Made by a program: the position numbers and the translations under genes. 64,000 nucleotides of DNA from Erythrobacter ramosus (lineage in GTDB: Bacteria > Pseudomonadota > Alphaproteobacteria > Sphingomonadales > Sphingomonadaceae), in the NCBI RefSeq assembly GCF_009828055.1, contig NZ_WTYB01000002.1, positions 806,001 to 870,000 on the forward strand. The letters run 5' to 3'. Below are positions 33,069 through 40,929 of this stretch, one piece after another; positions within the stretch are counted from its first letter, which is position 1, and each line of letters starts with the position of its first letter. The notes beneath the pieces were generated by a model. That model worked only from the letters and a program-made list of their open reading frames with translations, did no database searches and was not told where the DNA came from.

Positions 33069-33094
33069 ATGCCCAAAGCCGAAGGCTTGGGCAT
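33069..33094. repeat. stem-loop upstream of bamD
   Basis: ATGCCCAA...TTGGGCAT forms 8 bp that continue through GCC/GGC with one bulged A and a GAA loop. It is followed by a second GC-rich palindrome at 33107-33139. A repeat or terminator is possible. Confidence 0.5.
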
Positions 33095-33106
33095 GAGAGG
33101 CGGAAG

Positions 33107-33139
33107 CCCGGCCGGCGGGTCGGCTTGCCGACCCGTTCG
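33107..33139. repeat. GC-rich intergenic repeat, copy A
   Basis: Begins CCCGGCCGGCGGGTCGGC and ends GCCGACCCGTTCG, with inner palindrome GGGTCGGCttGCCGACCC. It closely resembles the segment at 34088-34121 on the other side of the HTH gene. Confidence 0.5.
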
Positions 33140-33248
33140 ACGTCACGTGTCGCATGGAGCGTTTGCGCCAGCAAACGCGGAACGGCGCGGGACGCCAGCC
33201 CCCACACCCACATTTTCCTACTCGCGCGATTTGTGATCCCTTACCCCC

Positions 33249-34016
33249 ATGACCCGACGCACCGACCCCCGCACCGCCCGCCTCCCTGTCGCGCAGGGAG
33301 AGCTGCCCCCCTTCACCCCCGTCCCCCGCCAGTACGAGCGCCACGACGGCTGGACTCCCGCCCGCCAGATCGCCTTCATTGAGGCGCTGGCCGACTCCGG
33401 CTCGGTCAAGGCCGCCGCCCGCGCCGTCGACATGAGCGCCGAGGGTGCCTACCACCTGCGCCGCCAGCCCGGCGCCGAGAGCTTCCGCACCGCATGGGAG
33501 GCCGCGCTCCAGCTTGGCGTGGCCCGGATCGAGGACGTGGTGATGGACCGCGCGCTGAACGGCGTGGAGGAACCGCTCTACTCCTACGGCAAGCTCATCG
33601 GCACCCGCACCCGTTACAACGACCGGCTGCTGATGTTCATCCTGCGCAACCGCGCGCCCGAGCGCTTCGCGGCCGGCGGCGGGCCGAAAGGCCTCAACGC
33701 GATCAGCCAGATGCAGCTCGACCGGCTCAAGCAGGAATGGATCGCCGAGCACGAGGCCAGCAAGCCCCAGGTCTCAGCCGAGGACGTCCGCCGCCGCATC
33801 GACCGCAAGGTCGAGGAAATCCGCCTGCGCTTGCGGCACGAGGCCGAACACCGCTGGGCCGCGCTCACCGAGGAAACCCGCACCGCCTGGGCCCACTTCA
33901 TATCCCTCCGCGACCGCGACCTCGACGCGATGAAGGCCGACGCCAAGACCCGCGAGGTGCTCGACGTGAAGTGGAACGCGGCGGGTGATCGGTTTGATCC
34001 GCCGGAGGGCAGGTGA
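33249..34016 (+). CDS. HTH protein resembling a phage terminase small subunit
   Basis: 255 residues, rich in Arg, Ala and Glu. Residues about 38-75 (RQIAFIEALADSGSVKAAAR, then MSAEGAYHLRR) form a helix-turn-helix as in terminase small subunits and similar DNA-binding proteins. The C-terminal half is a charged coiled coil (about 160-235). No other phage structural or packaging gene is nearby, so it may be a domesticated regulator; homologues annotated only as hypothetical are common in sphingomonads. It is flanked by two related GC-rich repeats, at 33107-33139 and 34088-34121. Confidence 0.6.
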   Translation: MTRRTDPRTARLPVAQGELPPFTPVPRQYERHDGWTPARQIAFIEALADSGSVKAAARAVDMSAEGAYHLRRQPGAESFRTAWEAALQLGVARIEDVVMDRALNGVEEPLYSYGKLIGTRTRYNDRLLMFILRNRAPERFAAGGGPKGLNAISQMQLDRLKQEWIAEHEASKPQVSAEDVRRRIDRKVEEIRLRLRHEAEHRWAALTEETRTAWAHFISLRDRDLDAMKADAKTREVLDVKWNAAGDRFDPPEGR

Positions 34017-34087
34017 TGGCGCCCAGCGCAGGCGTTTGCGCAGCAAAGGCCAAGCTGGAAGCCGGTGCGCGGCAGCGCATCACTGCC

Positions 34088-34121
34088 CCCGGCCGGCGGG
34101 CGGCGTCAGCCGACCCGTTCG
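34088..34121. repeat. GC-rich intergenic repeat, copy B
   Basis: CCCGGCCGGCGGGCGGCGTC then AGCCGACCCGTTCG. It shares both ends with copy A at 33107-33139 in direct orientation; the middle differs. Confidence 0.45.
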
Positions 34122-34183
34122 GAAGCGAAGCTGGCCGAAGGCCACCTCATGGCCGCGGCTTTGCCGTGGCTGCTTTTTCCTTG

Positions 34184-34202
34184 ATGCATACAGTCTATGC
34201 AT
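34184..34202. promoter_or_regulatory. palindrome before ccdAB, probable autoregulatory operator
   Basis: ATGCATA-CAGTC-TATGCAT: 7-bp exact arms with a 5-nt centre, lying in an AT-rich tract 13 bp upstream of the ccdA ATG at 34216. CcdA/CcdB complexes repress their own promoter at such sites. Confidence 0.6.
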
Positions 34203-34215
34203 ATACATTTGTGAC

Positions 34216-34476
34216 ATGAACAGCCACACACCTTCACGCCTCAAGGCCCCTAGCGAGCCGCGCAAGCGCACAACCATGACCATCCGGCCAGATTACCTCG
34301 CCGATGCAAAAAGGCTCGGAATCACGGTGTCCGAAGCCGCCGAACGCGGCCTGCGCGATGCCATCCGCGAGGCTGAAGCGGCGCGTTGGCTTGAAGAAAA
34401 CGGAGATGCGGTCGCGGCGGCCAATGACTGGGTTGAGGCCAACGGCCTGCCACTCGCGGATCATCGCCTGTTCTGA
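34216..34476 (+). CDS. ccdA: CcdA-type antitoxin
   Basis: 86 residues. Ribbon-helix-helix N-terminus (KRTTMTIRPDYLADAKRLGI) and a disordered acidic C-terminus (WVEANGLPLADHRLF) that binds CcdB, as in F-plasmid CcdA (72 residues). The stop shares its final A with the ATG of the toxin gene (TGATG), so translation is coupled. It neutralises the toxin and represses the operon. Confidence 0.88.
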   Translation: MNSHTPSRLKAPSEPRKRTTMTIRPDYLADAKRLGITVSEAAERGLRDAIREAEAARWLEENGDAVAAANDWVEANGLPLADHRLF

Positions 34477-34775
34477 TGGCGCGTTTCGATGTTTACGCGT
34501 TGAAGCGCGGCGGGGCGCTAGTGGTCGATTGTCAGGCTGACCTGCTGGATGGGCTTAAGACCCGCGTGGTGGCGCCGCTGATTGTCGAGAGCCAAGCGCC
34601 GAAGCCTGCGCGGCGGCTCAATCCCGTGTTTGAGATTGGCGGGGAGCACTATGTGTTGATGGTACAGCTTCTCTCGGCGGTTGAGTTGCGCGAGTTGGGG
34701 GCGAAGGTGGTTTCGCTGGAGGAGGACGGCGATACGGTTCTGAATGCGCTAGATTTTCTGCTTACAGGGGTTTGA
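34476..34775 (+). CDS. ccdB: CcdB-type gyrase-targeting toxin
   Basis: 99 residues, close to the 101 of F-plasmid CcdB. MARFDVYALKRGGALVVDCQ and ARRLNPVFEIGGEHYVLMVQ match the CcdB fold, and the C-terminal helix VLNALDFLLTGV corresponds to the region whose last residues (WGI in F CcdB) poison DNA gyrase. Here the end is LLTGV, so potency is uncertain. It is chromosomally located in an accessory stretch next to an HNH endonuclease gene. Confidence 0.88.
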   Translation: MARFDVYALKRGGALVVDCQADLLDGLKTRVVAPLIVESQAPKPARRLNPVFEIGGEHYVLMVQLLSAVELRELGAKVVSLEEDGDTVLNALDFLLTGV

Positions 34776-34788
34776 GGCGCACCATCTT

Positions 34789-34823
34789 CCCCTTCAGGGG
34801 AGGGGGACCATCCGCAGGATGGT
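34789..34823. terminator. double hairpin after ccdB
   Basis: CCCCTTCAGGGG (34789-34800) followed by ACCATCCGCAGGATGGT (34807-34823). Both are perfect stems between the convergent ccdB and HNH genes. The sequence resembles stems near 36385-36400 and 36560 and may be a repeat family that also terminates transcription. Confidence 0.5.
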
Positions 34824-34846
34824 GGAGGGGCGGGCTCAGTTGGCGT

Positions 34847-35740
34847 CTAAGCCGCGAAGGCGTGAAACTCACGGTGCCAATCCAGAAATTGCGGATGGGG
34901 GCGGTCCGCTTCGCGCGAGGGCGCAATCAGTTTGCCGGAAGAATTGATGATTGCCTCCACCCCGCTACGGTCATTAACCTTGCGGTGAACAATGATCTCG
35001 TGGTTGTCGGCCACGCCAATCAAGCCACGATCGAACATCCAATGGGCCGTACCTGAAAGGGCAAGGCCGTTCCGGATCGAGTCAGGTCCGCCGTGCTCAA
35101 CAGGTCGAATATGCGCGGCTTCGGCTTCAAGCCGCCCTCCCCCGTTAACCAGCCGCCAGCCTGTGACCGCGCAGCGGCCGTCATAGGCATGCAGCACGGC
35201 GCGGCGAAACGCGCGGTCGCGGAAAGGGCGGTTGAGAAGCGACTGAACCAGCGGGCGTTCGACTTCGAATGGCGTCTGTTCTTCCCGGACGCGATCCAAT
35301 GGCTCGGGATCGCCAACGCGTGGAAGCGCTTGGTCGTCCGGCAGGCCCAAGGAGATGATGCGCGCGAAGTCAGAGTTGGAAAGTGGGCGAACAGCAGATT
35401 GGGCACGCCCAGAAATCTTCCCGGCCTCATTCAAAAGACCGAGTTCAACCGGAATTTCTCCAACTCGAAAAGATACTTCTGATGAGAAATCAAGATAAGT
35501 ACCATCTTCAATCAAAGCTAAAAACAAATCTTCGGCCCTGGGGTCAGGAACAATTTTTTCAACCTTCGCCGCGGCAAAATAGCCTCGAGAGTATCGAACT
35601 TTGCCTGATTCGAGGTAGATGACCCAGTCACCAACCATCTGCTCGGCGCGACCGAGATAGATTTTCGGAAATTGATATTGGACAGCGGGGATGTCGTCGT
35701 AAATCGACCCATCCTTGTGCATGAATACACCGAAAGCCAT
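34847..35740 (-). CDS. HNH endonuclease, probable restriction-type
   Basis: 297 residues. The C-terminal third carries an HNH nuclease of the YisB/McrA-like type: RRAVLHAYDGRCAVTGWR, EAAHIRPVEHGGPDSIRNGL and LSGTAHWMFDRGLIGV. The N-terminal two thirds form a domain of unknown function (possible target-recognition). The ATG at 35740 (MAFGVFMHKDG) is preferred to a TTG two codons earlier. Bases 35461-35580 have only about 40% GC, against about 64% for the window, pointing to horizontal acquisition. No cognate methyltransferase gene is adjacent. Confidence 0.78.
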   Translation of the reverse strand: MAFGVFMHKDGSIYDDIPAVQYQFPKIYLGRAEQMVGDWVIYLESGKVRYSRGYFAAAKVEKIVPDPRAEDLFLALIEDGTYLDFSSEVSFRVGEIPVELGLLNEAGKISGRAQSAVRPLSNSDFARIISLGLPDDQALPRVGDPEPLDRVREEQTPFEVERPLVQSLLNRPFRDRAFRRAVLHAYDGRCAVTGWRLVNGGGRLEAEAAHIRPVEHGGPDSIRNGLALSGTAHWMFDRGLIGVADNHEIIVHRKVNDRSGVEAIINSSGKLIAPSREADRPHPQFLDWHREFHAFAA

Positions 35741-36151
35741 GTGCAAGTGATCCTGCGTCAGCGCAATAGAGTCAAGCGGTTACCAACCATTGGAATTGCC
35801 CCCCGCAAGCTGGAAGGGGAAGCGCCCACTTCTGTCAAGAAAACCGTCCGTGTTGAGTTCATCGAAGCACTGCACTTCTTGGTTTGCGCGCAACTACGAA
35901 AGAGTAAGGCAGCCCTTCGACAAGCTCAGGGCGAACGGGAAGAGAGGCCAGCCGCGGCAAAGCCGCGTCTTGACGTCGAACGGGTTCCGCTTCGCAGCCC
36001 AGCCGGCCGAAACGCGGCCCCTGGCTACTAGCTTGCCGTTCGCTGCGCGAACGACTGCGCTACGCGCCGGGCCGCAGTCTTAACCATCCCCCGCCACCTC
36101 TCAGCAACCTTTCACCTCCACCTTTAGCACAACGCATTGAAAGGGTTCGCA
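35741..36151. other. 411-bp stretch without a gene
   Basis: No frame shows coding character on either strand. It contains the REP-like copy at 35912-35939 and, further right, GC-rich short palindromes. The pilin promoter presumably lies in 36090-36140. Confidence 0.5.
35912..35939. repeat. REP-like repeat, copy 1
   Basis: GCCCTTCGACAAGCTCAGGG then CGAACGGG. It matches copy 3 at 36686-36714 except for a few bases and is the reverse complement of copy 2. This sequence type recurs between genes in many sphingomonads. Confidence 0.7.
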
Positions 36152-36316
36152 ATGTTCACACGGCTGCGGGATGATGAGGCGGGGGCCACCGCGATTGAAT
36201 ATGGGCTCATCGTCGCGCTGATCGCGATTGCGGCGCTTATCGCGTTTCAGTCGCTCGGGCTGACGCTGTCGGATGTGTTCGATACGATCCGGACGGCGAT
36301 GGGGAGCACTTTGTAG
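36152..36316 (+). CDS. Flp/Fap-type pilin subunit
   Basis: A 54-residue protein found by reading the sequence. The ATG at 36152 has AAAGGG about 7 nt upstream. The N-terminus MFTRLRDDEAGATAIEYGLI contains the type IVb prepilin cleavage site (Gly before Ala-Thr-Ala-Ile-Glu-Tyr), with the conserved Glu-Tyr. The following hydrophobic helix reads IVALIAIAALIAFQSLG. Such pilins assemble into Flp pili via Tad/Cpa machinery, but no prepilin peptidase or tad gene lies in this window. Confidence 0.9.
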   Translation: MFTRLRDDEAGATAIEYGLIVALIAIAALIAFQSLGLTLSDVFDTIRTAMGSTL

Positions 36317-36631
36317 GGGTTGTTGATTGGGGGGCTGGCTTGCTCGCCCCTCCACGACCCCGGATCAGGTCCGGGGTGGTCCCCCTCCCCTTTAGGGGAG
36401 GATTTTGAGGTCTTGTCCCCCTCCCGCTTGCGGGAGAGGGAAGTGCTGCCCCTCTGCGGGCCCTGCGTGACACCCTTCTTGGCTCCAAGCGCCGCCATCT
36501 TGGCTTCTTGGCTTCTTGGCGCGAACCAAAAATCGGTCAGCGATAAGGGCGCGTGCCCCTCCACCACCTTCGGTGGTCCCAGTCCTCTGATGGGGAGGAT
36601 TGCTCGCCCGAAAGCGGCCACTCCCCTCAAA

Positions 36632-36660
36632 CCCGTTCGTGCTGAGCTTGTCGAAGCACT
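36632..36660. repeat. REP-like repeat, copy 2 (inverted)
   Basis: CCCGTTCGTGCTGAGCTTGT then CGAAGCACT; inverted relative to copies 1 and 3. With copy 3 (36686-36714) it can form a large imperfect hairpin with a 25-nt loop. Confidence 0.65.
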
Positions 36661-36685
36661 GTCCTTCACTTCCCAAGAGAAGTGC

Positions 36686-36714
36686 GACCCTTCGACAGGC
36701 TCAGGGCGAACGGG
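36686..36714. repeat. REP-like repeat, copy 3
   Basis: GACCCTTCGACAGGCTCAGG then GCGAACGGG; right arm of the inverted pair, same orientation as copy 1 at 35912. Confidence 0.65.
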
Positions 36715-36722
36715 GGTCGGGT

Positions 36723-38540
<1,818 letters not shown>

Positions 38541-38595
38541 TAAGCCGCGACTTAGCGCCCGGTCAGGCGGTTGTCATTCGCCAAAAACGCAACAC

Positions 38596-40761
38596 CTAAG
38601 CTGATGGTGCAGCATAGCCGAACTTGGGGATCGCGCCGCCCTGATCCATGCCGAGGAACCGGCCCGGTGCCAGTGCCGCGAGCGGGGTTCCGGCAGCGGC
38701 GAGCGCATAGGGTGAGACGCGGTTGCGGGTGCATAGCCCGCCCGACCCGTCCTCGATCAGGGATTGTTCGAACTCGAGCCCCTGCACATCGCCATTGGCA
38801 CGCGTTACCGTCGCCACCGCCAGCTGTCCGCCGCCCAGGTCGACCACGAATTGCGTGCCCTTGGGCACTTCGGCCAGCCCCTGGATCAGCGCGCCCGACT
38901 TCGAGAGGTTGCGCAGCGTTACCTCATAGGCATAGTCGTCATGGATCACCTGGATCTTGCGGAACACAGTCCGGCGCCGGGCACGGCGGGTGCGGTCGGT
39001 GCCGGGTTCGATCTTCCACGTGCCGCCAGCCATCTCTTCGGCCAGCGCATCTTCGTCGACCGGTTCGCTGAAAATCGGGCCTTCGAGGTAGCGCACACCG
39101 CCGGCGGTCAAGGCTGCCAGCAGGTCCGCGCTTTCGATACCGCTCGCGATCGTGTCCATCTGGAGCGCACCGGCCAGCGCCACAATCGCGCGCACCAGCC
39201 CAAGTTCGCGGCTGTCTTGGCGTTCGGCTTCGGCAATCAGCTTCTGATCGATCTTGATGCTGTCAAACGGCGCCCGGCGCAGATAGGCGAGCGAGGAATA
39301 GCCCGAGCCGAACTCGTCGAGAGTCAGGCGCACGCCCAGCTTGAACAGTGCGGCGAGCGTGCGGTCGACTACGGCGGCATCGCCGAAGAACACAGCCTCG
39401 CTAATCTCCAACTCGAGCCGCACAGGGTTAAGTCCGGCGATGTCGATCGCTTCGCCGATCTGCTCGACGAAGTTATCGGCAAGGAACAGCGCGACTGGCA
39501 CATTGACCGCCACCCGGACGGTATCGGGCCACAAGGCTGCGCGCTGGCACGCGGCGGCAATCGCCCAGCGCCCGACATCGGGTAGCAAGGTGGAGCCTTC
39601 TACGATCTGGGCGAATTCTTCCTCGTCGATCACACCTCGCTCGGCGTGGGTCCAACACACATGCGCCTCAAGCGCGCAGACCGATCCGGCGGCGGCTTCG
39701 ACGATGGGTTCGAAGCGGAGGAACAATTGCTCTTCGCGCAGGGCTGTTCCCAAGTCCTGCTCCAGACGGCGGCGGAAGATTGTCTCGTTCTCAAGCTCGC
39801 CCGAGAAGAAGCGATATTGCCCCCGCCCGCCATTCTTGGAGGCATAGAGCGCAAGATCGGCAGCGCGCACGATTTCCTCGCGGCTCACCCCGTCATGCGG
39901 GGCAATCGCAATGCCGAGCGAAGCGCCGATGACGCAGCGGCCGTCTTCGAGGCTGTAAGGCTGGCGCAGCATGGTGATGATCTTCATCGCCAGATCGCCG
40001 AGCAACCCGCGGTCGTCAATATCGGGCAGCATCACCTGGAACTCGTCGCCGCCGAGCCGTCCGATCTCGCATTCGCGGTCAATCGCACGGGTTAGCCTTG
40101 CGGCGACCTGCTTGAGCAATTCATCCCCTGCCGCATGGCCGAGCGTGTCGTTGACATGCTTGAACCGGTCGAGGTCGATCATCATCACTGCGCAGTTGCG
40201 CCGCGCGGCCTTGAACGCGGTCAATGTGCTTTCGATCTGGTGCGCCATGCGGTGGCGATTGCTGAGGCCAGTGAGCGAATCGTAGCGCGCGAGCCGCGCG
40301 GTTTCCTCCTCGCGGTGATATTCTTCGGTGATGTCGACGCCGGTGCCGCGGAAGCCCGCAAAGCGCCCGTCGGCGGTGGTCACCGGCTGGCCGGACAGAC
40401 GCAGTACCGCGCCTTCGGGCCGCCGCGCCGCATGGACTGCGATCCCGCCAAAGGCTTTGTGTGCGCCGAGCATCAGCGGGAGCGATTTGCCGCGCTGCTC
40501 GCGGTCGGCGGCTGAGAAAATGGCACTGAGGGGGTGGCCCAGCAAGTCGCCAAGCGGGATATCAAGCCGCGCCGCGATGGCAGCGGACAGATAGGTCAAA
40601 TGGCCATTCGCATCGCTCGCCCAGAACCAGCCGAGGCCCGATTGTTCAAGCTCATCAAGCATGGCGAGACGCTCGCCATCGGACAACGCCGAGGCGGCAA
40701 GAGTGCGCGCACTGCGGGGAGCAGCGGCGTTGCGGGACGACAAGAGACCCTTCAGGGACAT
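38596..40761 (-). CDS. PAS-GGDEF-EAL-PilZ protein with degenerate EAL
   Basis: 721 residues. PAS domain (about 35-150), GGDEF domain (about 155-320; intact RLGGDEFQVML at 235-245), EAL-like domain (about 335-585) and a C-terminal PilZ-like domain (about 620-700; LRNLSKSGALIQG). The EAL site is altered: E-A-H replaces E-A-L at 365-367, F-E-P replaces Y-Q-P, and the metal pair DD is D-E (482-483). It is therefore probably a diguanylate cyclase with an inactive or regulatory EAL. The start at 40761 (MSLKGLLSSR) has GGAGG about 12 nt upstream. It is a tandem paralogue of the next gene. Confidence 0.85.
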   Translation of the reverse strand: MSLKGLLSSRNAAAPRSARTLAASALSDGERLAMLDELEQSGLGWFWASDANGHLTYLSAAIAARLDIPLGDLLGHPLSAIFSAADREQRGKSLPLMLGAHKAFGGIAVHAARRPEGAVLRLSGQPVTTADGRFAGFRGTGVDITEEYHREEETARLARYDSLTGLSNRHRMAHQIESTLTAFKAARRNCAVMMIDLDRFKHVNDTLGHAAGDELLKQVAARLTRAIDRECEIGRLGGDEFQVMLPDIDDRGLLGDLAMKIITMLRQPYSLEDGRCVIGASLGIAIAPHDGVSREEIVRAADLALYASKNGGRGQYRFFSGELENETIFRRRLEQDLGTALREEQLFLRFEPIVEAAAGSVCALEAHVCWTHAERGVIDEEEFAQIVEGSTLLPDVGRWAIAAACQRAALWPDTVRVAVNVPVALFLADNFVEQIGEAIDIAGLNPVRLELEISEAVFFGDAAVVDRTLAALFKLGVRLTLDEFGSGYSSLAYLRRAPFDSIKIDQKLIAEAERQDSRELGLVRAIVALAGALQMDTIASGIESADLLAALTAGGVRYLEGPIFSEPVDEDALAEEMAGGTWKIEPGTDRTRRARRRTVFRKIQVIHDDYAYEVTLRNLSKSGALIQGLAEVPKGTQFVVDLGGGQLAVATVTRANGDVQGLEFEQSLIEDGSGGLCTRNRVSPYALAAAGTPLAALAPGRFLGMDQGGAIPKFGYAAPSA

Positions 40762-40929
40762 CGTCTCGGTAAACCTCCAGACCTCAATCCGGAAGCAGCC
40801 CGCACGGCCGCCTCCGTTATTCGCCAAGGAGTAAAGCCCGATGGTTATTTTTCCGCTAACAGCCACCCTTGCTAGAGATGGCTAAGGCGCCGCTAACTTG
40901 TCGTCAGGCGCAATGCTGCCCGGCGAGGA

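Larger units (their letters stand above)
36317..36722. other. 406-bp repeat-rich stretch without a gene
   Basis: No credible frame. It contains stems CTCCCCtttaGGGGAG (36385-36400), CTCCCGCttGCGGGAG (36421-36436), a CCACCttcGGTGG stem near 36560-36575 and an inverted pair of REP-like copies at 36632-36714. It separates the pilin gene from the convergent lepA gene. Confidence 0.6.

Noticed and set aside
33249..34016. Remnant prophage suggested by the terminase-like protein
   Set aside because: No other phage gene, integrase or attachment site was seen nearby, so only an isolated HTH protein is supported.
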